Part shown: one piece after another, positions 1 to 9,974 of the stretch
Layout: each line of letters starts with the position of its first letter
Position numbering within the stretch: position 1 is the stretch's first letter
Source of the DNA: Roseiflexus sp.
GTDB lineage: Bacteria; Chloroflexota; Chloroflexia; Chloroflexales; Roseiflexaceae
Direction: 5' to 3'
Assembly (NCBI GenBank): GCA_017743475.1
Contig: JAGHYV010000046.1
Location: 1 to 37,510, forward strand
Length of the DNA: 37,510 bases
Notes under the pieces: model-generated
Seen by the model: the letters and a program-made list of their open reading frames with translations, nothing else
Databases searched by the model: none
Told to the model about the DNA's origin: nothing
Program-made: the position numbers and the translations under genes

Positions 1-7
1 TCCATTT

Positions 8-2121
<2,114 letters not shown>

Positions 2122-2172
2122 GCAGGCGACCCCGTTCCACCGGTCAGACAGGCATCAGTCTGATACTCACTG

Positions 2173-2201
2173 ATTGTATTCGCTTCGCAGAAGAGCGTCA
2201 A
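2173..2201 (-). promoter_or_regulatory. Predicted hsdM promoter
   Basis: On the minus strand, TTGACG (2201-2196), a 17-base spacer and TACAAT (2178-2173) form a good -35/-10 pair. Transcription would begin near 2166, about 45 bases before the hsdM ATG. The palindrome ATCAGTCTGAT at 2154-2164 sits at that start point and could be an operator. Confidence 0.6.
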
Positions 2202-2290
2202 AAGTTGAACCCGCCGCCGGCAGCCGGCGCCTCTCCCCGCCGTGCATATTCTTCTCCCAACCCGCCGGGCTGCACTCAACCGCCGGGCAG

Positions 2291-2299
2291 TGCTATAAT
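2291..2299 (+). promoter_or_regulatory. Predicted extended -10 promoter of purD-purN
   Basis: TGCTATAAT is a perfect extended -10 element (TGN plus TATAAT). The -35 position (2271-2276, TGCACT) is poor, as is common for extended -10 promoters. A start near 2306 gives a leader of about 26 bases with GAGGG 9 bases before the purD ATG. Confidence 0.6.
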
Positions 2300-2331
2300 C
2301 GTACAGGATTCAGGTTCGAGGGTTGGCTGTC

Positions 2332-3588
2332 ATGAATGTTCTGCTCATCGGTTCGGGCGGGCGGGAGCACGCGCTGGCGTGGAAACTGGCGCAGTCGCCG
2401 CTGCTCGATACGCTCTTCATCGCGCCGGGCAACCCGGGCACAGCGCAGATCGGGCGCAATGTCCCCATCGATGCTCTGGACATCCCGATGGTGATCGAGG
2501 TGGCGCAGCGCGAACGGATCGGTCTGGTCGTCGTCGGTCCCGAAGCGCCGCTGGCTGCAGGACTGGCGGATGCCTGTCTGCGCGCCGGTATTCCCGTCTT
2601 CGGTCCCACTGCAGCGGCGGCGCGGATCGAGAGCAGCAAAGCTTTTGCCAAGCGCCTGATGATCGATGCGCGGATTCCAACCGCCGAGGCGCGCATTTTT
2701 GACGATCCCGATGCAGCGGTCGAGTTCGTGCGGTCGAGCAGGCGGGTGTGGGTGGTGAAGGCGGATGGGCTGGCTGCCGGTAAGGGTGTGATTGTGCCGG
2801 AGACGGTAAGCGAGACAGTGGATGCGATCCGGTTGCTGGGCGCTACCCGCGCCGGTGCGCTGCTGCTGCTGGAAGAGCGCCTGAGCGGTCCAGAGGTGTC
2901 GCTGATTGCGTTGTGCGATGGCGAACGTGCGTTGCCGCTCCTCCCCGCGCAGGACCATAAGCGGCTGCGCGACGGCGATGCCGGTCCGAATACCGGTGGA
3001 ATGGGCGCATATGCCCCTGCACCGCACCTCACATCCAGCGACATTGCCGAACTGACGGCGCTGATCATCCTGCCGGCGCTACGCGCGCTGGCAGCCGCAG
3101 GATCACCGTTCCGTGGCGCGCTCTATGCAGGGCTGATGTTGACCGAGCACGGACCACGGGTGCTGGAGTTCAATGCGCGCTTCGGCGATCCGGAAGCGCA
3201 GGCGATTCTGCCGCTTCTGCAGGGCGATCTTCTTGCGGCGCTGCTGACGTGCGCCGGGCAGGGCAGGCTCCACGATGATATGGTGCACTGGAGCAGTGAT
3301 GCAGCGGCATGTGTGGTGCTGGCGGCGGAAGGGTATCCCGATACGCCGCAGCGCGGCGATGTGATCAGTGGCATCGATGCGGTCACCGATCCGCATGTCT
3401 GTATCTTTCACGCTGGCACTGCGTGGGAGAACAATCAACTGGTCACGGCTGGCGGACGAGTGCTCGGTGTCACCGGCATCGGCGCCAGCCTGCGCGAAGC
3501 GTTGACGCGGGCATACGCCGCCATCGATCTGATCCACTTTCGCGGTATGCACTACCGCCGTGATATTGGTGCAGGGGCGTTTCGATGA
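2332..3588 (+). CDS. purD: Phosphoribosylamine--glycine ligase (GAR synthetase)
   Basis: The enzyme makes glycinamide ribonucleotide from phosphoribosylamine, glycine and ATP, the second step of purine synthesis. The N-terminal GSGGREHALAWKL, the ATP-grasp region with NTGGMGAYAPAP, and the late motif LEFNARFGDPEAQ are all typical PurD signatures. The length of 418 residues is normal. I chose the ATG at 2332, which has GAGGG 9 bases upstream and places the family's usual MNVLLIGSGGREH start at residue 1; a TTG nine bases earlier is less likely. It overlaps purN by 4 bases (ATGA), so the two are probably co-translated. Confidence 0.97.
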   Translation: MNVLLIGSGGREHALAWKLAQSPLLDTLFIAPGNPGTAQIGRNVPIDALDIPMVIEVAQRERIGLVVVGPEAPLAAGLADACLRAGIPVFGPTAAAARIESSKAFAKRLMIDARIPTAEARIFDDPDAAVEFVRSSRRVWVVKADGLAAGKGVIVPETVSETVDAIRLLGATRAGALLLLEERLSGPEVSLIALCDGERALPLLPAQDHKRLRDGDAGPNTGGMGAYAPAPHLTSSDIAELTALIILPALRALAAAGSPFRGALYAGLMLTEHGPRVLEFNARFGDPEAQAILPLLQGDLLAALLTCAGQGRLHDDMVHWSSDAAACVVLAAEGYPDTPQRGDVISGIDAVTDPHVCIFHAGTAWENNQLVTAGGRVLGVTGIGASLREALTRAYAAIDLIHFRGMHYRRDIGAGAFR

Positions 3589-4238
3589 GCGCTTCGGCGC
3601 AACCCTACCGGATTGCCGTGCTAGTCTCCGGGAGCGGGTCGAACCTTCAGGCGCTTCTAGATGCGCAGCAGGCAGGAGACCTTGGCGACGCGGAGATTGT
3701 CCTGGTTGTCAGCGACCGCGCCGACGCCTATGGGTTGCAGCGCGCGCTGAAGCGCCGCGTCGCCGCAGCCTTCATACCGCTGCGGCATCCGCGCGATCCT
3801 GCTGCGCGCGCCGCCTGGGAACGCCGCCTGGCGGACGTTGTTGCCGCATTTGCGCCAGACCTGATCGTCCTTGCCGGTTTTATGCGCGTGCTCTCACCGG
3901 TATTCCTTGATCGGTTCCCCAACCGGGTCATCAATCAACATCCGGCACTGCTCCCCGACGACGGCGGCGATACCTTTGTCACATCGCGCGGCATCGTTAT
4001 TCCAGCGCTCCGTGGCGCACACGTCGTTGCTGATGCGATCCGGCTTGGTCTGCCGGTCACCGGGTGCACCATTCATCGGGTCACTCCGGCGGTTGATGAT
4101 GGACCGGTGCTGGCGCGCGCCGAAGTGCCGGTGCTGCCCGGTGATGATGAAGCCACGCTTCACGAACGTATCAAAGACGTGGAGCACCGTCTGATCGTCG
4201 AGGTTGTGGCGCGGTTGGCGCGGGAAGGGCGACAATGA
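3585..4238 (+). CDS. purN: Phosphoribosylglycinamide formyltransferase
   Basis: This enzyme transfers a formyl group from 10-formyltetrahydrofolate to GAR, the step after PurD. The N-terminal VSGSGSNLQALLDA binds the phosphate of the substrate. The catalytic Asn and His are in NQHPALLP (about residues 116-122) and the catalytic Asp is in VDDGPV near residue 171. Compared with Escherichia coli PurN there are about 17 extra residues between NQHPALLP and RGAH (a DDGGDTF... stretch). The TGCTIH segment and the C-terminal helix are normal. It is coupled to purD, and its 3' end faces the cyclase gene with only 21 bases between them. Confidence 0.95.
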   Translation: MSASAQPYRIAVLVSGSGSNLQALLDAQQAGDLGDAEIVLVVSDRADAYGLQRALKRRVAAAFIPLRHPRDPAARAAWERRLADVVAAFAPDLIVLAGFMRVLSPVFLDRFPNRVINQHPALLPDDGGDTFVTSRGIVIPALRGAHVVADAIRLGLPVTGCTIHRVTPAVDDGPVLARAEVPVLPGDDEATLHERIKDVEHRLIVEVVARLAREGRQ

Positions 4239-4259
4239 AAGGATACAGTCGCACGATCA

Positions 4260-7163
4260 TCAGACGTGGCACTGTGCCTCATACACGATTTCATACGCCA
4301 GGTGCGCTTCGTGCTTCCCCTTGAGCTGGACATGACCGATTGGACGCAACTGCCACGGCAGGTCACAATCCGGCGGCAGCGCATCGATCAGACGATGGGA
4401 GACAATAATCTGGTCGGCGCGCGCCAGTCCGCTCAGGCGATTCGCCGTATTGACAACATCTCCGATCACGGTGTAGTCAAGGCGTTGCGGTGATCCAATC
4501 GTCCCGACAAGCGCCGGTCCATAAGCGACTCCCACACCCATCCCGAGATCGAGACCCAGGGTGCGACGCCAGATATTACGCAGTTCGTGGAACGCCAGTT
4601 GAAGATCGACGGCTGCATGCAACGAACGGGGCACATCGTCATCGCGGGCAATCGGCACCCCGAACACCCCGATCAACCCGTCGCCCAGAAACTTATCGAC
4701 TGTACCGCCATGACGGTAGAGCGCCTCGGTCATTGCGGTAAAGTAGCGGTTGAGGATCTCCTCGACAAGGATATGCGGCTCCAGACCCTCGGCGAGCGCA
4801 GTATAGCCGCGTATATCGGCAAACAGCACCACAATATTGCACTCCTGCGGTGCACCGAACTCTCCCCCGCCCGCCAGGACCTCTTCAACCACCTGGGGCG
4901 ACACATAGCGTCGGAACATCGCGCGCAGGCGTTCCTGTTCAGCGCGCTCGAGTTCTTTGATCGCAGTAATATCCTGCATCACCGCCACGCGCCCGATCAA
5001 GATATCATCGGCGCCGCGCACCGGCGCGACACTGACATTGAAGATCGCGCCGTCGGGCAGAGCGACTTCCACCACCGATTGACCATTATCGGAAGCGCCA
5101 TTCAACGCACGTAGCAGATCGCGATTCTCGACCAGCTGGTCGAGCGAACTCCCAGACGTGGCTGTCAGGTGAAGGCGCTGCTCAGCTGCTGGGTTCGCCA
5201 GCAGCAACCGGTCGTGCGGATCGATTAACAGAATTGGATCGGCAGCACTGCGTAGCACGGCGCCAAGCGTCGAGCGCTCGTCTTCCACCCTGTGGTACAA
5301 ACGAGCATTCTCTATCACCTGCGCCAGCAAACTTGCGACCGTCTCGAGCAGGGTGAGATCGGTCGCCTGGAACTGCCGTTCATAACCGCTGACATCGAGC
5401 ACAATCAGCCCGATCTGCTGACCTTCCGCTAGCAGCGGCGCTATTGCTAGCGTCGTAACGCCAGCTGCCACGAGTTCAGTCGCACATCCAGCCAGGCGAT
5501 CATCACTCACCGAAAGCACGAGAGGAGCAGAAAGCGTAACCGTTTCGGCAAGCGCGCGCCAGGGGAGACGATTCCTAACGCTATCAGTGGCATGCACTGC
5601 GCCATCCATAGCGCCCGGCTCAGTAAGGACAATACCGCATCCAACGACGTCGAAGATCGTAGCAATTGTGCGTGCAGCAATGGTCAGATTTTCCGCTGCA
5701 TCCAGACGTGCCGTCATTGCCAGGGACAGGTTGTTTACCATACCGAGTTGGCGAACGCGCCGCTGCTCCATATCGAACAGGCGTGCGTTATCCAGGGCAA
5801 TGCCTAGCTGGCTCGCCAGCGTCGAAAGAAGCCGGATATCGGCGTCACCGAACGCTTCAGGCACAGGCGACATAACAGACAGGGCACCAAAGACCTGGCG
5901 CGCGGTCTGGATTGGCACTGCTAGGTCTGAGCGCACGCTGCGATCGAGAGCCGCTAACATCGCATGTTCCGTTTGCAGTGTATCGGAGATAAGGTACGGT
6001 TTGCGGTGCAGAATCGCCTGTCCGGCAGCACTGACTTCAGAGAGCGTCACCTGACCGATTGCCTGTTCGATAGTGCGGTTGCCTGAAGCGGCGCGTAGCA
6101 CCAGACGGTCCTCCTCGCGGAGAACGACGGCGACCAGCGGATAACTGAACGTGTGATGGATCAGATGCACCACCAGGCGGAGCAGCTGATCCGGACTCAT
6201 CAACTCAGTCAGGTAGCGACTGATCTGATTGATGCGCTGAAGTTCCTCGGCGCGGCGCTCGAGCAGATCGCGCTGGGTGCGGGTCAGACGGAACAGTTCG
6301 GCATTTTCGAGCGCAATTGCGCTCTGTGCTGCTACAGCATTCAGCAGTTCCAGATGTTCCTCACTAAAATAGCCGGGAGTATGGTGCACCAGCGTAATTG
6401 CAGCAAGGGCGCGCCCCTCGCGTACTAGAGGCACGGCAGCAACACTTCGCACCGCGCGCTGCTGGGCATTTACCGCGATCCAGCGCGGATCGTCGCGCGT
6501 ATCGTTGATAATCAACGGTTGCCGCTCGCGCAGCACCCACCCGGCCACACCCTGACCGAGAATGTCAGTCAACGGAATGGTTGGGCGATTGCGCGTGCTG
6601 GAGAAAAGGCGCGGTTGGTCGCTAGTAAGCACCAGAATACTTGCGCGCACCGCACCGACGGCATCGGCAAGCCGGTCGAGAAACTGGGTGAGCAACCGAT
6701 CAAGATCGAGAGTCGTCCCCAGTTCGCGCGTCAGGTGCAACAACAATTCGGTCTTCCGCTGCTCAGCGCGCAGCGAGCGCTGACTGCGTTGCAACCGCAG
6801 CATCGCGCGCACCCGCGCAAGGAGTTCAGCCAGATCGACCGGTTTGACCAGGAAATCGTCAGCGCCAGCATCGAGCGCTGCAACTTTTGATTGCGGATCG
6901 CTATGCCCGGTGACCAGGATGACCGGAATAAACGGACGATCTGGGTTGGACTTGATGTGCTCCATCACCTGACAACCGTCAACCCCTGGTAATGCCACAT
7001 CCAGCAGCACGAGATCAGGGGTAACGAGTTCCAGGTATGCCAGCGCCTCTTCGCCAGTGGCGGCAAGCGACACACGATACCCGGCGTTGGTCAGGAGAAT
7101 CTGAAGCATACGACGCACATCGGCGTCGTCATCGACCACGAGGATGTGTGCCAGTTCGGTCAT
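4260..7163 (-). CDS. Response regulator with three GAF domains, PAS domain and class III adenylate cyclase
   Basis: This 967-residue cytoplasmic signalling protein probably makes cAMP in response to phosphorylation and small-molecule cues. The REC domain (residues 4-120) has the acidic pocket D11-D12, phospho-acceptor D55, T85 and K107. Three GAF-like domains follow (about 135-290, 310-470 and 480-640), then a PAS domain (about 650-750). The cyclase domain (775-965) has both metal aspartates (FADIRGYT and KFLGDG), the adenine-selecting Lys and Asp (VDKFLGD, LDYTVIGD) and the transition-state Asn/Arg in NTANRL, so it should be active and ATP-specific. I used the ATG at 7163, where the REC domain begins; a GTG at 7208 adds 15 residues. 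The partner kinase is not visible nearby. Confidence 0.9.
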   Translation of the reverse strand: MTELAHILVVDDDADVRRMLQILLTNAGYRVSLAATGEEALAYLELVTPDLVLLDVALPGVDGCQVMEHIKSNPDRPFIPVILVTGHSDPQSKVAALDAGADDFLVKPVDLAELLARVRAMLRLQRSQRSLRAEQRKTELLLHLTRELGTTLDLDRLLTQFLDRLADAVGAVRASILVLTSDQPRLFSSTRNRPTIPLTDILGQGVAGWVLRERQPLIINDTRDDPRWIAVNAQQRAVRSVAAVPLVREGRALAAITLVHHTPGYFSEEHLELLNAVAAQSAIALENAELFRLTRTQRDLLERRAEELQRINQISRYLTELMSPDQLLRLVVHLIHHTFSYPLVAVVLREEDRLVLRAASGNRTIEQAIGQVTLSEVSAAGQAILHRKPYLISDTLQTEHAMLAALDRSVRSDLAVPIQTARQVFGALSVMSPVPEAFGDADIRLLSTLASQLGIALDNARLFDMEQRRVRQLGMVNNLSLAMTARLDAAENLTIAARTIATIFDVVGCGIVLTEPGAMDGAVHATDSVRNRLPWRALAETVTLSAPLVLSVSDDRLAGCATELVAAGVTTLAIAPLLAEGQQIGLIVLDVSGYERQFQATDLTLLETVASLLAQVIENARLYHRVEDERSTLGAVLRSAADPILLIDPHDRLLLANPAAEQRLHLTATSGSSLDQLVENRDLLRALNGASDNGQSVVEVALPDGAIFNVSVAPVRGADDILIGRVAVMQDITAIKELERAEQERLRAMFRRYVSPQVVEEVLAGGGEFGAPQECNIVVLFADIRGYTALAEGLEPHILVEEILNRYFTAMTEALYRHGGTVDKFLGDGLIGVFGVPIARDDDVPRSLHAAVDLQLAFHELRNIWRRTLGLDLGMGVGVAYGPALVGTIGSPQRLDYTVIGDVVNTANRLSGLARADQIIVSHRLIDALPPDCDLPWQLRPIGHVQLKGKHEAHLAYEIVYEAQCHV

Positions 7164-7213
7164 AGTACTGCAGGAGCGGAATTGAACGCGCGAACCTGCA
7201 CGTTCCACTCGCT

Positions 7214-7242
7214 ATTGTATATCCTGCTGTAGCGATGTGCAA
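7214..7242 (-). promoter_or_regulatory. Predicted promoter of the REC-GAF-cyclase gene
   Basis: On the minus strand, TTGCAC (7242-7237), 17 bases and TACAAT (7219-7214). The start would fall near 7207, almost on the upstream GTG, which favours the ATG at 7163 with a leader of about 45 bases. It lies back-to-back with the rplU promoter, with only 5 bases between the two -35 boxes. Confidence 0.5.
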
Positions 7243-7247
7243 CGTGT

Positions 7248-7276
7248 TTGACGCCGCACCGTCGCTCTGGTATAAT
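7248..7276 (+). promoter_or_regulatory. Predicted strong promoter of rplU-rpmA-rpmE
   Basis: TTGACG (7248-7253), a 17-base spacer and a perfect TATAAT (7271-7276). Transcription would start near 7283, leaving a leader of about 85 bases before rplU that contains the hairpin at 7291-7313. Confidence 0.75.
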
Positions 7277-7290
7277 AGCGCGAGTGAATA

Positions 7291-7313
7291 AGAGAGTGGA
7301 TCTACCACTCTCT
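7291..7313 (+). promoter_or_regulatory. Hairpin in the rplU leader
   Basis: AGAGAGTGG pairs perfectly with CCACTCTCT across a 5-base loop, starting about 8 bases after the predicted transcript start. It is followed by the pyrimidine stretch TCTTCTTG rather than a pure T run. It may stabilise the 5' end of the mRNA, act as an attenuator, or be a site where a ribosomal protein represses its own operon. Which of these it is cannot be told from the sequence. Confidence 0.55.
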
Positions 7314-7367
7314 TCTTCTTGTCTGTGAGGACGGGCGCCTACACTCGCGCCCAATAGGTTGAGAAGC

Positions 7368-7736
7368 ATGGCAATGTACGCTATTATACGCGACCGCGGA
7401 ATGCAATACCGCGTTGAGGAAGGACAGGCGCTTGATATTGCCTTGCTCGACGCTGAGCCGGGAAGCGAGATCGAACTCGGTGACGTGCTGTTGATCGGCG
7501 GTGATCAACTGCGGATTGGGACGCCAACCGTCGATGGCGCGAAGGTAGTGGCGACCGTTCTGGGAACCACGAAAGGTGACAAGATCGTTGTGTTCCGCTA
7601 TAAGAACAAGAAACGCTATCGCCGCCGCACGGGTCATCGGCAGGAATATACGCGTGTGTCGATCAGCAAAATTATTGTTGATGCCAATGAACCACGTGTG
7701 ACGGGCAGCACGGAAGGAGAGACCAATGGCTCATAA
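7368..7736 (+). CDS. rplU: 50S ribosomal protein L21
   Basis: L21 binds 23S rRNA in the large subunit. The opening [18 protein letters not shown], the central [15 protein letters not shown] and the end VSISKIIVD are characteristic. The length is 122 residues; there is a short extra tail ([16 protein letters not shown]). I chose the ATG at 7368; the ATG at 7374 would also fit the family start. Its last 11 bases overlap rpmA, and the rpmA ribosome-binding site lies inside its tail, so the tail sequence is partly dictated by that overlap. It is the first gene of the L21-L27-L31 cluster. Confidence 0.97.
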   Translation: MAMYAIIRDRGMQYRVEEGQALDIALLDAEPGSEIELGDVLLIGGDQLRIGTPTVDGAKVVATVLGTTKGDKIVVFRYKNKKRYRRRTGHRQEYTRVSISKIIVDANEPRVTGSTEGETNGS

Positions 7737-7983
7737 GAAAGGGGTTGGCAGTTCACGCAACGGGCGCGACAGCAACCCGAAAATGCTGGGCGTCAAGCGC
7801 TTTGGCGGTGAGCGCGTCCGACCGGGGACGATCATCGTTCGCCAGCGCGGCACAAAGATTAAGCCAGGCAACAATGTCGGCCTTGGACGTGATTATACGA
7901 TCTATTCGTTGATTGATGGTGTTGTCACCTTTGAGCAGCATTCGCGCAATCAGAAGCGCGTGAGCGTCTACGCTACAGAGTAG
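7726..7983 (+). CDS. rpmA: 50S ribosomal protein L27
   Basis: L27 lies at the peptidyl-transferase centre, where its N-terminus reaches the P-site tRNA. The start [19 protein letters not shown] and the [19 protein letters not shown] segment are diagnostic, and 85 residues is the normal length. There is no Firmicutes-type N-terminal extension to be cleaved. A strong AGGAGAG precedes the ATG by 5 bases, inside rplU. It is followed after 10 bases by rpmE. Confidence 0.98.
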   Translation: MAHKKGVGSSRNGRDSNPKMLGVKRFGGERVRPGTIIVRQRGTKIKPGNNVGLGRDYTIYSLIDGVVTFEQHSRNQKRVSVYATE

Positions 7984-7993
7984 GAGCGCATCT

Positions 7994-8296
7994 GTGAAAA
8001 AGGGTATTCATCCCCAAAACTATAACACGCAGGTGGTCTGCGGCACGTGCGGAGCGATCTGGCCTGTGATCAGCACCCGCCAGAATCTGCGCGTCGATGT
8101 TTGTTCGCGCTGCCATCCGTTCTATACCGGCGAGCAGCGCATTGTTGATACTGCCGGTCAGGTTGACCGCTTTATGCGCCGCCTGCGCACAACTCAGGAT
8201 CAGCAGGCAGAAATTGCGCGCCGCCGGGCAGAACGTGAGAAGCCTGAGCCAAAGAAGCGCAGCCTGCTGAAGGAAATCTACGGCGAAGAAGCATGA
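7994..8296 (+). CDS. rpmE: 50S ribosomal protein L31, zinc-binding form
   Basis: L31 bridges the two ribosomal subunits. The start is a GTG with AGGAG 7 bases upstream, the latter overlapping the rpmA stop region. Residues 2-10 (KKGIHPQNY) are typical. CGTCG and [10 protein letters not shown] give two CxxC pairs, the zinc-holding form. At 100 residues it is longer than the usual 70, because of a charged C-terminal extension ([20 protein letters not shown]). Its last 19 bases overlap the 3' end of the WYL regulator on the other strand. Confidence 0.96.
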   Translation: MKKGIHPQNYNTQVVCGTCGAIWPVISTRQNLRVDVCSRCHPFYTGEQRIVDTAGQVDRFMRRLRTTQDQQAEIARRRAEREKPEPKKRSLLKEIYGEEA

Positions 8297-9249
8297 TAGA
8301 TCGCTGCCATCCGCCGCGCCTGATCCCGAATATCTTCGCGCAGCGCGGCGGGCGCCAGCACTTCAACATCCCCACCCCAACTTAGAATCCACGAGCGGAT
8401 CTCTCGAATTCCTCCCACGCGCAAGACAATATCACATTCGCCATCGCTGTGATCAATAACCTGTTGGCTATGGTGCCAGACGCTCTCACGCACACGACGA
8501 GCAGCCTCGCCAGTGAACCGTAACCGCACTTCCACTTCGGTCTCGTTCATGACGTTCCATGCAGAGGCCAGGTGCGCGTAGGGGTCGAAGTCTTCAGGGA
8601 TGGTGTACGTTTCGTCGAGGATCGTCGCCTGCTCAATGCGTTCGAGCTTGAATGTGCGCAGCGCGCCACGCAATTGATCGTGGGCAATAACGTATGATGC
8701 CGGTTCGCTGCGCGCTACTTCTAGCAGGTATGGCTCAATCACGCGCTGCGTTGTCTCCCCGTTCATCGCACGGTAACGAATATCGACACACCGCCGATCC
8801 GCCCATGCGCGGGTGATCGTTTCGAGAATGCGAATATACTCCGTTCGTTGTGCTCGCGCACAAATGAGATCGGCCACCCGCGCGATGTGGGTGGAAACGG
8901 TCGTGTCGGGAAGGCTCGCAGCGAGTTTCTGTAATGCCGACACGACATGTGGGTTGTGCTCGTCGCTATGATACGAAAGCAGGCGTGCCGCAAAGAACAA
9001 CGCAACGGCTTCGTTAAGGTTCAATTGCACTGTAGAGAGATAGGCCTCGCGCTCGATGCCGTAGCGTCCCCCTTGCTGCCATACCGGTACGCCCATTTCT
9101 TCGAGCGCAGCAAGATCGCGGTAGATTGTGCGCCGATCAACGCCGCACCGTTCGGCAAGGTCGACAACACGCAGGCCACCAATAGCATTGTAGAGCAGGT
9201 GTTCTATCCGGCGCAAACGCGCCGCTTTGCTCCGAGACCGATCTGACAT
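8278..9249 (-). CDS. WYL-domain transcriptional regulator
   Basis: This is a DNA-binding regulator with a sensor domain. Residues 10-65 form a DeoR-type winged helix-turn-helix ([26 protein letters not shown]). Residues about 140-215 are the WYL domain, which usually senses nucleotides or related ligands; the signature position here reads SYVIAHD. The C-terminal 80 residues are a WCX-like extension ([19 protein letters not shown]). At 323 residues it is full length. The targets are unknown. It is convergent with rpmE, with a 19-base overlap, and precedes no obvious partner gene. The start at 9249 places the helix-turn-helix at a normal distance. Confidence 0.88.
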   Translation of the reverse strand: MSDRSRSKAARLRRIEHLLYNAIGGLRVVDLAERCGVDRRTIYRDLAALEEMGVPVWQQGGRYGIEREAYLSTVQLNLNEAVALFFAARLLSYHSDEHNPHVVSALQKLAASLPDTTVSTHIARVADLICARAQRTEYIRILETITRAWADRRCVDIRYRAMNGETTQRVIEPYLLEVARSEPASYVIAHDQLRGALRTFKLERIEQATILDETYTIPEDFDPYAHLASAWNVMNETEVEVRLRFTGEAARRVRESVWHHSQQVIDHSDGECDIVLRVGGIREIRSWILSWGGDVEVLAPAALREDIRDQARRMAAIYHASSP

Positions 9250-9287
9250 GACGACGTCCGGTTCAGCGACTGCCTGCTGCCAGACTG

Positions 9288-9704
9288 CTAGACCAATCCA
9301 GACAGACGCAGCGCTACCATTGCGGCGAGCAGGAGTGTGGCAAGGATTGCAATCCGCCGGAGATCGTGGCGGGCGATCTCATAATCGAGCGAGTAATCGA
9401 CCGGTTCAAGCGCAGGGCGCGCTACCCGCCGCTGCCGACGCGATGAGGCGCTCAGTATCGTCTCACGTTCGGTCGACGCGCGACTCGCAGCAGTGGCAGG
9501 CAGAAATTGCCCATAGACGGTCGATGCCGATACAGGTGCCTCAGCCGGGGACTGCACCACTCCATCTTCGTCCGGAGCTGGAGTTTCTGTCACGACTTCA
9601 TCAGGCAATGGACGTGTTTCTACAGTTCGCCCAGGCGCCGTGCGCTGTTGCAACCGGGCGCGCTGTTGCTGACGACGACGCTGTGAACGCGATCGTGATG
9701 GCAT
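9288..9704 (-). CDS. Small basic protein with C-terminal membrane anchor, unknown function
   Basis: I do not recognise the family. The 138-residue protein begins with a very basic stretch (MPSRSRSQRRRQQQRARLQQ). An acidic/proline-rich middle follows (TETPAPDEDG), then a second basic patch. One hydrophobic segment near the C-terminus (AILATLLLAAMVALRLSGLV) is probably a tail anchor. The ATG at 9704 is preceded by AAAGG at 8 bases and by an extended -10 element, which favours it over a start 19 codons earlier. Its function is unknown; the composition suggests binding to nucleic acid or phospholipid at the membrane, but this is a guess. Confidence 0.65.
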   Translation of the reverse strand: MPSRSRSQRRRQQQRARLQQRTAPGRTVETRPLPDEVVTETPAPDEDGVVQSPAEAPVSASTVYGQFLPATAASRASTERETILSASSRRQRRVARPALEPVDYSLDYEIARHDLRRIAILATLLLAAMVALRLSGLV

Positions 9705-9738
9705 GGAACAACCTTTCACCTTGAAACTCCTGATCGCT

Positions 9739-9747
9739 ATTATAGCA
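9739..9747 (-). promoter_or_regulatory. Extended -10 element upstream of the small membrane-protein gene
   Basis: On the minus strand the sequence is TGCTATAAT, identical to the purD extended -10. There is no good -35 at the expected spacing. A start near 9732 gives a leader of about 28 bases. Confidence 0.5.
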
Positions 9748-9974
9748 CGTAACCGCGACAATCACAGATGGTTTGCAATGTAGACCACAGGAAGGGAGGG
9801 GCGTTCCAGCGCGATTGAACTACGCAAACGTGTTCGTGCAACATCCAATATGCACCCTTTTTCAACCTTTCTCATCATTATCTTAGGCAGAAGTCATTGT
9901 CTTGTGGTAGACTTTTCCATGTTCAGTTATTTCTGCTGGCTCTTACACGATTTTTTCATGCCGGGGAGAAGCGT

